This document shows, piece after piece, positions 24,095 through 35,340 of a stretch of DNA of 64,000 nucleotides. A program made the position numbers and the translations under genes. This stretch comes from Gentiana macrophylla. Its lineage: Eukaryota; Streptophyta; Magnoliopsida; Gentianales; Gentianaceae. Position 1 is the first letter of the stretch; each line of letters starts with the position of its first letter. Under the pieces are notes generated by a model, which was not told the DNA's origin, did no database searches, and worked only from the letters and a program-made list of their open reading frames with translations. The stretch lies in the NCBI GenBank assembly GCA_026214975.1, contig CM047817.1, positions 57,718,246 through 57,782,245 on the forward strand. The letters are read 5' to 3'.

Positions 24095-25430
24095 AATTTA
24101 CCAAAATAACCTCAATGTGTAAAATTACTACTCTATCCCTGTGACTATCCTGCCATGAAATTAAAGCTTACATTATATGGCAATATGTGTTATTTCTATT
24201 TTTGCAGGTCTCACATTAATATTATAATTAATTGTTTAATTATCTATTTTATTTATAAAGTTAAATATTTAATTATTAGTTTAAATTATACAATTTATGT
24301 TATATCATCCAAACAGGGCCGGACTCATTCTTTTAAAATAATCAATCCAACCCAATGTCCCTATGTTCATAGAAACAACAAAAATGAGTCACCCCTAACT
24401 CTAAATCATTTCACATCTGTTTCTTCTATCTTTGAATACACTCCCCTGAAATCTTCTGAAATTCCCTCATCCAATGCTCCCCGAGTTTCAAAGATCTCCT
24501 CTCCTTCAATGCAATTCCATGAAATCAAAGAAATGCTTCTCCTTACCTTCCTTTTCCATACAACCCATGTGACCAAATTATTCGAATCAACATAGTCTAT
24601 GAAGGATAATTTCTCAAATCGGAACAACCATGTGCTAAAACCATATCAGGAATGTTCTGTTTTTGCAAAGTTTCAGTCTTTATGACTGATTTGATTACGA
24701 TTTTGACAGAGCAGCTATGCAAGAGCCGTTCTTGTGAGGGCCTCTCTTTTCCGGCAACCCTAGATGGAAATTCAACCATATCTATATTTAACCAACTCGT
24801 ATTTTTTATGATTTTATGTTTATATCATATATTCAGAGTTTATTGCTCATATAAGAAGGGCCGGATCTTATTGCCCTTCTATGTCGATTTGCTGTCCATA
24901 TGAAGCAGAAACACGTGTTAAACATGATGGCTGGCTTTATAGCTATTAAAGGTCGTATCTTTTTCATTATTATGTTAATATCTTCTGATACTTTTATGAT
25001 TTAAACTCGGCTCTGCCTTGAATTGCCATTTTGATTCTAATTTTGAAGAGATACAAACCAGAAACATATGTTATACCTGATGGCTATTCGTATAGCCGTT
25101 GAAGGTTGCATCTATCCTATTTCCAGTCCAGATGCACTAAAAGTTGTAGTGTTTCTGGCCCTAGAGACTGGTGGTTCTCCTTTTCAGTGAATCAGCCCCG
25201 GTTTGGTGAATGTCAACCTAAACTGCTTAGGTGAATTGGCTTCCACCTACACTTTGGGCTAGTAAAGATGACCTAGAATGTTTTAACCAGATGATGGTCT
25301 GGTTTGAGTCATATGCTGAGGGTCCCGATCCAGTGATGCCCTTAAAAAGTCAAATCAGACTGGTTTAGTCTGAACCAATGCCTAATTGGTCCGAGTCAGT
25401 CAGTTCAATATATTTAATAACCAAAGTCAG
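24095..25430. other. Unassigned DNA, no recognised gene
   Basis: No TE landmark or gene was recognised. It is AT-rich. Two diverged copies of a roughly 55-base segment ('cagaaacacgtgttaaacat' at about 24906 and 'cagaaacatatgttatacct' at about 25059) each lead into a short ATGGCT frame. The second frame starts MAIRIAVEGC and ends after 36 codons. This could be the one piece of non-TE host DNA in the left half, or an unrecognised remnant. Confidence 0.4.
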
Positions 25431-25713
25431 TGTTAGGAACATTTTATTGTTTTGATGATGGCCATACTAGCTGTTATAGCAAGCCTGAAATAAGTCTAAA
25501 AGATCAATAATGTTTATATAGGCTTTACTTAGAAGTTTGACATTTTGTATAAGTTCAGTCAGACAAGCACTATAATTGACCAGTAGGATGGCTCAGTAAA
25601 GATATTGGAGCGGTTCAGTGAAGACAGCCAATGAACCAGCTCAATGAAGTGAAGACCTATGGACTGACTTAAAACCAGGGAAGTCTGTGATGACCTTGGG
25701 TAAGTCTAAGACC

Positions 25714-26549
25714 TTTTTTTTTTAAAGCAAAGTTTTATTTAACAAAAAACAAAGTGAAACTCACAATAGCTGAGTTTCTAGCTTTAGGTAAATCAAAATA
25801 AAAGAAAAGAAAACTAGAGATCGAAAATCTTCTTTTTCTTACTAAATCGAGTTATTTTCTGATCGGGAGTCAATTTTTCTTTCACCTTGGTGTCTCGATC
25901 AGAAATGTAACCGGTCAACCGAGCTTTTGGGGGATCTAAACTCATGTTTTGAAGCTCGGTTGAGATATAATTTTGACTATCTATACCCGAAGATGTTATA
26001 GGACAACCTTCTGGGTACTCAATCTCTTTGTAATGAATACTTTCTATACCCAACTGGTTCAAGTGTTCCGTCTCCGGCATAGAAAGCATTGCAAATGGAT
26101 TTCTTGTAGTGTATCCTTCTGAAATCTCGGTTAGATTATGATTCAAACTGGAGTGTGCAACCGAGGGCAATTTAGAGACCTTTTCAAATGTTTTCCCTTC
26201 ATGAAGCTGCTCCTTCCCTTTAAGTTGCGGCCCGTTCTGTCCATCCATGTGACTCTTAATCTGCTGATGCTTATGAGGGATAGGAGCTACTGTTTCCTTG
26301 CTTATGATTGGGTCTGAAATAGTTGGTGCAACTTGAAATACGACCTCCCTCATAGGTGCAGCAAGCCTCTTTGTTATTTGTCTTGCTGCAACCTCAACTT
26401 TTTGAGTGTCATCCATTGGCTTGTTATCCTTTGAACCTGATTCTTTGCTTCCCAGATTTTCTAGCATTTTCCTATCGCCCAAACAGTCCAGAAGCTCCAA
26501 AACAAAGTCAAACTGCCTTGTACTTTCAGCATTTTCTTGGTGTAAACCA
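25714..26549 (-). mobile_element. Poly(A)-tailed retroposon, 5'-truncated, inside an LTR
   Basis: A poly(T) run (25714-25723) on the plus strand is the poly(A) tail of a minus-strand insert of about 836 bp. Just before the tail the minus strand reads 'gttaaataaaactttgcttt', a LINE-like 3' end. The flanks 'taagacc' (left) and 'taaacca' (right) may be a decayed target duplication. The LTR sequence on both sides aligns to one continuous stretch of the A LTR, so the insert is well bounded. Confidence 0.65.
25814..26500 (-). CDS. ORF of the poly(A) retroposon, family unknown
   Basis: A 228-codon open frame ending about 90 bases before the poly(A) tail. The first codon of the span is TTG; the frame stays open upstream to the edge of the insert (GLHQENAESTRQFDF...), so its N-terminus is cut. 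The protein is hydrophilic, with a Lys/Asn/Gly-rich start, a middle YTTRNPFAMLSMPE and a basic end TRFSKKKKIFDL. It has no RT, endonuclease or zinc-knuckle motif. A plant LINE ORF1 tail is possible, but in L1-type elements ORF2 normally lies between ORF1 and the tail. It could also be a copied host mRNA. Confidence 0.45.
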   Translation of the reverse strand: MELLDCLGDRKMLENLGSKESGSKDNKPMDDTQKVEVAARQITKRLAAPMREVVFQVAPTISDPIISKETVAPIPHKHQQIKSHMDGQNGPQLKGKEQLHEGKTFEKVSKLPSVAHSSLNHNLTEISEGYTTRNPFAMLSMPETEHLNQLGIESIHYKEIEYPEGCPITSSGIDSQNYISTELQNMSLDPPKARLTGYISDRDTKVKEKLTPDQKITRFSKKKKIFDL

Positions 26550-26634
26550 GATTGTGGTGATGGAATCTATTCTTTTCAATATGGTGTACACTGATCTCTC
26601 CCAAATCAAGGATCAGTGAAGTTCAAATATACAT

Positions 26635-28358
26635 TGTTAGACATATTTAAGTTTTAATGATGAGTGCCAGACTAGCTGTTATAGTGCAAAGGCAAAAAGG
26701 TGTCTGGAATTGATGTGTAGGTTTATTAGAGTTTAATCTTTATATATGTTTGATCAAACATGCACTGTAAAGAGCTCAGCTGACTTGATCAACAAACCTG
26801 TCCATGTTAGTGGAGTGTTTAGGTCAGTAGAGTGTCTAGGACCTATTGATGATTGAAGGACCAGGGTTCAAACTCATTAATAAAGGCTGAGGGTTCAAAC
26901 TAAGTTGTGAAGGCTAACGGATCAAACTTAGAATTAAAAGTCAAGGACATGGGATCATAATTTAGGTAAGTCTGTGATGACCTAACTGATCACATATACC
27001 TTGTGTAGAAGGTCTAAGTTGCATAAAAAGTAAAGTGATGATTGGAACTTGGTTATAATTAAAATGGTGTACTCTAACCTCATAATAAAAAGTTAGATGA
27101 GAAGAAGTCAGCTGAGGTGTTTATAAAACACAGCATACTAAAAGTCAGCTGATCATATAAGTGCATCAGCAGACTTATACAGTAGGTGTCTGCTGAATGT
27201 AAAAGTTGAATTAATCCAAGTTTTTCTGGAAGATTAAATGGATAAGGATGAATTACAAGCATTGGATTAATCAGTCAATCGATGGCTAAGATGAAAGGAC
27301 GTTATAAGGATTTCAAAGCCAAATCAAATGGAATTATTTCATTGGTTGACAGACAGACTGTCAGGAGGACACTGTCAATATAGTACAACAGAGGGAATTT
27401 CAGGGCATACTCAGACAAACCTTTAACAGTTGGTTTTGAAATCCAAATTCAAATCACAGGATTTGCACCTATAAATAGAGGACCCCTGATTCAGATTACA
27501 ACACACAAGAGTAAGAGAAAAACAACTAAGTATTTTGAGTAAGAACAAGCAATATCGATCAAGTGAAATCTTACCCTACTGATACTATCTGAGCATTTGA
27601 ACTTACTGATCAAGAATTTTCTTCAAGTGTTTCTGTAATCAAGTTCTATCCAGAATACACTTGAAGACTACAAGCTGCTGATCTTTTCATCCTGATCATA
27701 GCTTGCTGAAAGCAGAATCACTTTCTTGATACAACCCCTTCTTTTTCATGAAGAACTTGAAGAAGAGAAGCACTGCTGAAGTGCCAAGGACTATTGTGTT
27801 TTGTGGTGGAGCTGGTGAAGAGGCAATCCTACCCTTCAAGGACCATTGGAATACTTAGGAGTAGAAATCCTGCCTGTTTTTAGTGTTCAGTTTGTGAAGC
27901 CATAGTCATTGGTCACGGACAAACTATTTAGGGATTTTTGTAACATGTATCTCTAAAGTCTCTCATGAATTTCCTCAAACATCACATGAGAAGAGTGGAC
28001 TGACAAGATTACACCACCTGGAACCACTATAAATCTTGCCTACTTAACTTTACTGCATTTACTTTCTGCACTTTACATTATTTGCATGCTTATCACATGA
28101 ACCTTCAGAATTTGCTACTGGAATCACTCTACTTGCACTACTGAGTATCTAATACTTAGTATCATCTTTAAACAACAAGTATCAAAGCTTAATTTAATTA
28201 TTCCGCTGCAAAAAATTCAATAGTTACAATAGTCAGTAGACTGCTGAAGGTCAGCAAACTATTGAACCCTGCTGAGTTTGTAAACTCCAAAAAGTTTTAA
28301 GTGTTAAGTTTATTCACCCCCCTCTAAGCTTAACCAAAGCCTTTTCAAGGGACCAACA
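26635..28358 (+). repeat. Element C 5' LTR
   Basis: 1724 bp, beginning TGTTAGACATATTTAAG and ending GGGACCAACA, directly before the primer site. A TATA box (TATAAATAG) begins at 27470. Its first 80 bases are related to the A LTR and to the fragment at 57406, so all three descend from one SIRE LTR. It interrupts the LTR fragment at 26634. Confidence 0.85.
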
Positions 28359-28360
28359 AT

Positions 28361-28372
28361 TGGTATCAGAGC
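28361..28372 (+). other. Element C primer-binding site
   Basis: A perfect TGGTATCAGAGC two bases after the LTR, complementary to the 3' end of initiator Met-tRNA. Confidence 0.92.
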
Positions 28373-28462
28373 ATAGCTTCTGTTTTGAAGTAATCCTACT
28401 TGTTGTGTTTGTGAAAAATATTTGAAAACTTTTTCAAGTTTCTGTTTTCATGTTTTTGCATC

Positions 28463-30683
28463 ATGGATAACAACTAGTATGCTAGGACAATGTTGATGTG
28501 CTCTCTAGATCTTTTTGATGAGTATAAACGTTGGATGCAGGCTTATCTAGCTGCAACTCATGATGAGATGATGGATGTGCTGATTGATGGACCACTTGAG
28601 ATCACCAAAGTCATAACTATGGATGGATAGAATAAAACTATTCCAAAACCAAAGAGTGAATGGTGTGCTGAAGATAGAAAGAGGGGAAATCTGAACAATA
28701 TTTCTATTGATATCATGTACAGAACTTTAGATAGCAATATGTACATGAAAGTGAAAGATTGCAAAACTGCCAAAGAACTATGGGAAAGATTACAACCTAT
28801 CTGTGAAGGCACCGATGCAATCAAAAAGTACAAGATCAGTTTGGCCAAGCAAATGTGTCAAGAGTTCAAGATGAAATCAAATGAGGCCATTGAACAGATT
28901 CTCAAAGCCTTACCAGGATTGACGGTTACTGCTATGGAGGAGTCCATAAGACTACAGGAAGAAGACACATTCAAATTGTTTTCTGATCTCAAAGCTTATG
29001 AATTCAGCAAGAATCTTGTTGCAAGTGCTGAGAAAGAAGCAACGAAGACAACAACACTGGCTTCCACTCATAAAGAAGAATCATCAAGTGTTCAAGATGA
29101 TGTTCTAGATGAAATGCAAGTGCAAATAGCCCTACTGACTAAATAGATAAGAATGATGAAATTTGGGAAGCGTCTCCAAGGAATTTTGGCAAGTAAACAA
29201 TTGAGAAAAAGGATGAATCAAAGAAGGATCCTGACTTTCTGTGCTTCAATTGCAAGAAACATGGACACTTCAAACCTAATTGTCCTGAGTTAAAACAAAA
29301 GAAGGATCTTGACTACCTATGCTTTAACTGCAAAAAGCCTGCACATTTTAGACCTGACTGTCCAGAACTGTTGAAGAACAAAGGCTGCAGAGGAGACCTG
29401 GTAGAAAAGCATTGGTTGCTGATGATGAATCTGGCTATGAAGTGGAATCCGAAAAAGGAAATAAATCAGATGACACTGATCTCATAGCACATTTGGATGA
29501 TTATGCTTTCATGGCTCATATGGATGAAACTGAGGAGGTATACAATTATGTATCTATTAACTCTCCTGCTGATAGTGAATGTGAGTCTACTGGTGGTTCC
29601 AAACCCAAAATTTCTGACAAGGAAGAGCCTCTGCCCACCTTAATGAACTGAGGATAATACAATCTAGTTATGAGATTATGAAGGCTAAATGAGAAACACT
29701 TCAAGAAGAAATCCAAAGATTGAATGCTGAATTAAGAATTCTCAAAGGCAAGGAAAAGTATTATGAACAGAATTAGTATAAGTCTGCTGCACCAGTAGTG
29801 GCAACTGAATCTGCTGCACAATCAAGTTCCTGAACTGCATTCAAATCTGGAAAGCCTGATGGTGATAGAACAGACCTTGCATTTGACACTCAACAACCTT
29901 CTAAGGATGGACCAAGTAAGGCTGCTAAACATAGTGCCATAATTGGTCCTAAGTTTGTGGCTGCATAAGATCTAACTCCTCAAAAGGTCGCAGAGGCAGT
30001 AAATCCTGCTGAGAATGCTTCAAAGAAGCAAAATCAGAAGTCCAAAGGGACAGCAGCACCTAACAAAAAGGGTACATCTAAAGGTATGTCTACTATACCC
30101 TCTAGACCTACTAATAACATATCTGCCGTAAGATCTGTTGGACCACAGAGAGCTAATCCTAGATCAGGAAAGAACTAGAAATATTCCCAAGACATAAAGT
30201 CAAACCCAAGAATGTTAATCATTTAAGGGATACCCATCTCATAAGGAAAGGCAGATTGTTCCCTACTGATGAAGATTGGAATATTCCTGCCCTTACTCCT
30301 GAAAACAATAGATTAAACCATAATTCTAAGGCTAGACCTCAGTAGTGGAATCAACAGAGGACTCAGTAGAGACCTTACCAGAGGACTCAGCAGAGACCTC
30401 CGCAGAGACCACATTACAAGGCCGTTCCTAACAAACAACAATCCTATGGTTATGATAATACTTCAAACAACAGAGATCACTTAAACAACATTATGTTCCA
30501 AAAGGCCAGAAACCATATATGAATGCTACACAACCAAATGTTAGATTCTATGGAAATGTGGCATACATATATGAACAAAAGTGCAACACTTTCCAAAAGA
30601 GACCTTATGGAAATTTGTCAAGGGTTGTGCTTACCACTGACCACTATGGACCCAAATTGGTTTGGGTACCTAAAAAACATTAA
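28463..30683 (+). pseudogene. Element C gag remnant with doubled zinc knuckle
   Basis: The frame starts MDNN at 28463 and stays in one frame to 29146, with stops at about 28475 and 28628. Core motifs are YKRWMQAYLAATHDEM and YRTLDSNMYMKVKDCKTAK. Between EAIEQ and ILKALPG a stretch present in A (about 25 residues) is missing, a small deletion in Gag. Two zinc knuckles in tandem follow (29221-29376), then an acidic region (29412-29648), then decayed Gln/Pro-rich sequence ending VWVPKKH at 30680, the same end as in A. Confidence 0.8.
29221..29376 (+). repeat. Tandem duplication of the Gag zinc knuckle
   Basis: Two 78-base units start 'aagaaggatcctgac' and 'aagaaggatcttgac'. They encode CFNCKKHGHFKPNC and CFNCKKPAHFRPDC, both CX2CX4HX4C. 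The second has Gly to Ala before the His. In-frame unit length preserves the reading frame. Element A has only one knuckle. Confidence 0.9.
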
Positions 30684-30699
30684 ATTTGTTTTGTAGGGT

Positions 30700-32066
30700 G
30701 TCTGGTACTTTGACAGTGGATGATCCAGACATATGACCAAGAGCAAGCCTTGTTTGGTGGATTTTGCTGCAAAGGATGGACCAAAAGTCAACTTTGGAAA
30801 CAAGGATACACCTGGATACACTAGTGGATATGGAATTCTAGTGAAGAATGGACTTACAATCAAGAATGTTGCATACGTTGAAGGACTGGACTACAACCTG
30901 TTGAGTACAAGTCAATTTTGTGATAGGCGATATCAAGTCACTTTTGACTAAGAACACTGTATTGTCATGAGTGAGATGGGACAACAAGTTTTACTTGCTG
31001 GAAGAAGACAACAAAACATGTATGTTGTAGATTGGACCACAACTATTCTAGGAACCTGTCCTATTGTGCATACAAAGTCAAAACTAAATTGGTTATGGCA
31101 CAAGAAGTTGAATCATGTAAACTTTGATGATATCACTCAGTTGGTGAAGAAAAAGCTCGTAATAGGTATACCTAAAATAACATATAAGAAAGATGGAATA
31201 TGTGATGCTTGTCAACAAGGAAAACAAACAAAGTCAAGTTTCAAGTCAAAGACTCAACAATCAACCAAAAGAGTTTGGGAGCTGATGCATATGGATCGTT
31301 TTGGACCAGTAATATGAACAAGCATTACTAGAAATAAGTACACTCTAGTAGTTGTGGATGATTATTCAAGGTACACTTGGGTAATTTTCATGAACATGAA
31401 AAGTGAGACTCTTAAAAATATGCCTGATCTTTTAAAGAGACTACAAAATGAGAAAAGTGTGACAATAGTAATGATCAGATCTGACAAGGGTACTAAATTC
31501 CTAAACAAAGTCAGAAGAGAATACTGAGAACATAATAGTGTGTTGCATCAACTAGTCACCATCTGGAACACCTCAAAGTGAGAATAGGGTTCTTTGAGAG
31601 AAGAAACAAGACTTTGAAGGAAGCAGGGAGGACTAGGATCTGTGAAGCAATGTTACCTGAAAGGTACTGGGCTGTAGCAATCAATACAGCATGCTACTCA
31701 AAGAATAGAACTTCAGTGAACAAAAAGATTATGAAGACACCTTATGAGATTTGGAATGGAAGAAATTCAAACGTATCATACTTTCATCCATTTGGAAGTA
31801 AATGCTTTATCTTGAATCATAAGGAGCAACTGAAGACTTTTTAACCCAAATCAAATGAAGGAATCTTCTTGGGTTATTCTTCAGTCAGCAAGGCTTTTAG
31901 GGTTCTAAACAAAAGGACACTAAAACATGATGAATCTATACATGTTGTTTATGATGAACCAAAGTTCACTGGAATGGAAAATGAAGATGTTTCAGAACCT
32001 CCTATACATTTCGAAGTCACTGATCCAGAATATGTGGATATTCTAAAGAGAATAAGGGAATTATAG
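30700..32066 (+). pseudogene. Element C protease-integrase remnant
   Basis: The protease motif WYFDSG is intact in its D-S-G, but the next codon is TGA where A has Cys, and SRHMT follows. The integrase zinc domain is at 31099-31230 (HKKLNHVN ... CDACQQGK). Core acids are in VVVDDYSRY (about 31351) and MIRSDKGTKF (about 31472), and the third in FFERRNKTLKEAGR (about 31590) after a frameshift. Stops at 30949, 31315, 31526 and 31842 break it. Its C-terminal part (SKAFRVLNKRTL) ends near 32066, before a Thr/Pro-rich linker. Confidence 0.82.
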
Positions 32067-32231
32067 GTCTCTGATTTTTGGAACTGAAGAAGCCCCTGCT
32101 GGAGGACCTGCTAGTAACTCTACTGATACAACAACAGATACAACACAAGGATCTGCTGATCCCCCTACTGAACCAACATCAGACCCTACTGGAGATCAAG
32201 TTCCTGTAAATCAAGCAAATCATGATCGAGT

Positions 32232-32481
32232 GACATTGCTTCTTTTGCCCAGACCGAGTAATCTTTTAGATATAATGCAAAATGGATCTTGTTCTATCCT
32301 TGATCAGAGCTTTCTCTATGAAAACTATGAATCGGAGTCTGAAAAGGGGGAGGGAGAAGGACCCCTTGACCCGCAACAGATAGAGGAGGGTTTATTCAAC
32401 CACATAGTTTGGGCTCCTAGAATATGGTGCCCTTGGGCCTTTCTATTTGATTGTATCGAAAGGCCCAATGAATTGGGATTT
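32232..32481 (+). other. ycf2: Plastid ycf2 fragment (nuclear plastid DNA) in element C
   Basis: The plus strand encodes [19 protein letters not shown], then DPQQIEE and [11 protein letters not shown], then [15 protein letters not shown] recognise these as consecutive pieces of the plastid Ycf2 protein. The match begins near 32232-32240 and ends at 32481, where element C sequence ([14 protein letters not shown], matching A at about 10137) resumes. About 250 bases, a few substitutions from the plastid form as I recall it. In the plastid, Ycf2 is part of an inner-envelope AAA-ATPase motor complex; this scrap cannot do that. It shows plastid DNA captured in the nucleus. Confidence 0.9.
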
Positions 32482-32482
32482 A

Positions 32483-34106
32483 CAATGGTTGAAGAATCAC
32501 CTTGATGAACAAGTGATTGGTGATGTATAGCAAGGTGTAAGGACTAGAAGACAAATAGAAGCAATATTCGCATGTTTTCTGTCTCAACTGGAACCTAAAG
32601 TTGTTGAAAAAGCAATTACTGATCCTTATTGGATAATTGCTATGCAAGAAGAACTGAATGAGTTTGAAAGAAATCAAGTGTGGACACTAGTGGAAAGGCC
32701 TGATAATGCAAATATCATTGGTAATAAATGGGTTTATAGAAATAAGTTGGATGAATCTGGTACCATTGTTAGAAACAAGGCTAGACTAGTGGCAAAGGGC
32801 TATTCAGAAGCTGAAGGAATAGACTTTGATGAGACATATGCCCCAGTTGCAAGATTAGAAGCAAAAAGATTGTTTTTGGCATATGATGCATATAAAAACT
32901 TCAAGGTTTACCAGATGGATGTAAAGAGTTGATTTCTTAATGGTATTCTGGAAGAAGAGGTTTATGTTCATCAACCTCCTAGTTTTGAAGTAAAAGATCA
33001 AGAAGATAAAGTGTATAGACTCAACAAGGCACTTTATGGACTAAAGCAAGCACCAAGAGCTTGGCATGAGACTTTTTCTCAATTCTTGGTGAATAATGAT
33101 TTTACCAAAGGAACCATTGACAAGAATTTTTTTAGAACCAATGAAGGAGACGACACCCTGCTAGTGCAGATTTATGTGGATGACATCATATTTGGTTCTG
33201 AAAATGAAGTGTTATGTGAAAATTTTGCCAATATCATGAAAATCGAGTTCCAGATGAGTATGATGGGAGAAATGAACTATTTCTTAGGATTGCAAGTCAA
33301 GCAGATGCATGATGGTATCTTCATTCATCAAACCAAGTATACAAAGGACCTACTGAAGGAGTTTGGTATGGAAAATAGCACCAAAGTATCAACTCCTATG
33401 GGTACAAGCATCAGGTTGGATGAAGATAAAGAAGGCAAAGATGTTGATCAGACGTTTACAGAATGATGATAGGAAGTCTGATGTACCTCACAGCCAACAT
33501 ACCTGATATATCCTTTGCAGTAGGTGTTTGTGCAAGATTTCAATCAAAACCTAAGGAAGGTCACTTAGCTGCTGTTAAAAAGATTCTTAAGTATCTTAAG
33601 AGACTTTGGGAGTAGGGATATGGTATTCAAAAGATGGAAGTTTCAAAGTTATATCCTACTCAGATTCTGATTATGCTGGGTGGAAGATTGATAGAAAAAG
33701 CACCACAGGAACTTGTCAGTTGATGGGAAATAGACTTGTTTCCTGGTTTAGCAAGAAGCATAATTCTATATCAACTTCCACTACTGAAGCTGAATACATT
33801 TTTGCTGAAGCTGCAATGCACAAGTCCTATGGTTAAGACAGCAATTAAGGGATTGAAGAAAGAGAAATTCCCATAATGTGTGACTATACAAGTGCAATAG
33901 TAATCACAGAAAATCCTGTTTTGCTCTCAAAAACCTAATATATTGATGTGAAACATCATTTTATAAGAGATCATGTTGAAAAGAAAGATGTTGTGGTTCT
34001 CTAAATTCGTACTGAAGATCAACTTGCTGATATCTTTAAAAAGCCTTTGGATAAAGAGAGGTTTGCTAAGTTAAGGACTGAACATGGAATCATGAAGGTT
34101 TACTGA
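32483..34106 (+). pseudogene. Element C reverse transcriptase-RNase H remnant
   Basis: One frame runs from 32483 to about 33465 with stops near 32528 and at 32930. It includes [37 protein letters not shown] (then TGA in place of the usual Ala codon), ALYGLKQAPRAW and catalytic YVDDIIFG (about 33174). A frameshift follows near 33465. RNase H is found in another frame from 33606 (SDSDYAGW, TTEAEY) with later stops, ending HGIMKVY at 34103. The catalytic residues are mostly present, but the frame is too broken to work. Confidence 0.83.
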
Positions 34107-34136
34107 CCTCCTGATGGTCTGAAGAGTACTAGAATT

Positions 34137-34320
34137 CACCAAGGGACTAGTCTTTGCCCTACTGGGTACGCTCACTTGGCAGATTAGTCATTGGTATCAA
34201 CAATTCCAAGTACTCATATAGTTTGGACAATTGAGCAAATGAAATTGCCAAGAGGATTGGTCCTTGCCCTGCTGGGTGAGCTCACTTGGCAGATCAGTCA
34301 TTGGTATTAAACGTAATCTG
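34137..34320 (+). repeat. Diverged direct repeat after element C pol
   Basis: Two ~70-base copies (about 34137-34210 and 34247-34320) share 'ctcacttggcagat' and 'agtcattggtat' and the phrase 'ttgccct.ctgggt'. They lie between the RNase H stop and ORF3 and have no coding sense. Confidence 0.7.
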
Positions 34321-34794
34321 GTATTATAAGTTGGACAAAACTATGATGTATAAAGATCATCTATGTTATATGTATCAATAGACCCCTGAACTTGTTAAAT
34401 CAAATCAGCACAGTATATCTGCTACAAGTCTACTGTGACTGAGTCTGTTGAGAGACTCTATGCTGCCGATAAACTCAATCTTTAATGGAAGTCAACAGTG
34501 GAGTAAATGGATATTAATCTTATCCTTATTATAGATGTTATAAGGGCATAACCGTTACGATACTAATGGGATCAGTTAGTGGGACACATGGCATTACCAT
34601 ATTAATTTCAACTTGAAATCGTGCATAGTGCTAAAGTACGTGCAGAATACCTACCTGAGGTATCCTACCCACTACTACTACTGCCTATATGTTGCGGGTT
34701 GTGTACAAAGGTTTCACACTACATTTCTCTGTGATTTCTAATACAAGTGTGAAAACAAATTTTGAATCTTCATCTTCTCAAATTCAACTTATCA

Positions 34795-35340
34795 ATGGTG
34801 GCTAAAGATGTATATCTTGTATCTAGCTAAAGTGTTAGAGGCTATGTCACAGATGCAAATGTAATAGCAATGGCGATTAATCCGGCAGAAGAATAAGGAG
34901 ATATGAAGGCCTAGAAAACGTACTCAAAATAAGATTGGCAGAGATTTCTTACAAAATGTTTGTTATTTTTGGAGAAACATGGTGATTATAGCAGATACAG
35001 AGGAGTTTACAACAACTATAAATGCTCAGGAGATTGCTGTTTCATCAGACCTGCTGAGAGAGGTCTTTGGATTCAGTGAAGGAGATGGAGCTCCTACAAA
35101 CCCGGAAAATATGGAGTTAGCAAGATTGGCATTTGTTGAATCAATTAGAACAAATCCAGATATACCAATTTCTTTGGGTATCAATGTCAAACACATCTCT
35201 TTTGAGTATAATCTGATGAAGTTTTTAGAATTACAAACAAAACAAAATACTTTGAGGAATTATTATTGATCAAGAAAAGGTTACAAGTTAATTACAATGT
35301 GGCTGATCATGGGGTACTTATAGCTTCATACAACTCATGA
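34795..35340 (+). pseudogene. Element C ORF3 (env-like) remnant, truncated
   Basis: Starts MVAKDVYLVSS and is broken within 12 codons. The open piece 34979-35266 includes TTTINAQEIAVSSDLLREVF, matching in pattern the ORF3 modules at about 621-690 and in A near 12680-12750. A frameshifted continuation (VNYNVADHGVLIASYNS) reaches 35339. The remaining 90% of a SIRE ORF3 is absent. Confidence 0.55.

Larger units (their letters stand above)
25431..26634 (+). repeat. Truncated element-A-family LTR, interrupted
   Basis: 25431-25713 matches the start of the A LTR (TGTTAGGAACATTTT, then 'gatgatggccatactagctg') with moderate divergence. After an insertion (25714-26549) it resumes at about 26550 with 'atggtgtacactgatct' and 'caaatcaaggatcagtgaag', matching A at about 5437-5478. 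It stops at 26634 where element C begins. No internal SIRE sequence flanks it, so it is an isolated or truncated LTR. Confidence 0.8.
26635..35340 (+). mobile_element. Element C: SIRE-type Copia, 3' LTR missing
   Basis: Starts with one LTR and primer site, then Gag, protease, integrase, RT, RNase H and an ORF3 remnant in SIRE order. No second LTR was found before the Gypsy element at 35541 or after it, so the 3' end is deleted. It is clearly related to A (shared Gag, RT and RNase H motifs) but the LTRs differ, so it is another family. A plastid DNA fragment lies inside it. Confidence 0.85.

Noticed and set aside
25085..25192. MAIRIAVEGC as the start of a lariat-debranching enzyme gene
   Set aside because: Only the first ten residues resemble that family; the following residues do not, and the frame ends after 36 codons.
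28625..28632. Programmed readthrough in element C Gag
   Set aside because: The TAG lies in a copy with many other stops and frameshifts, so simple decay explains it.
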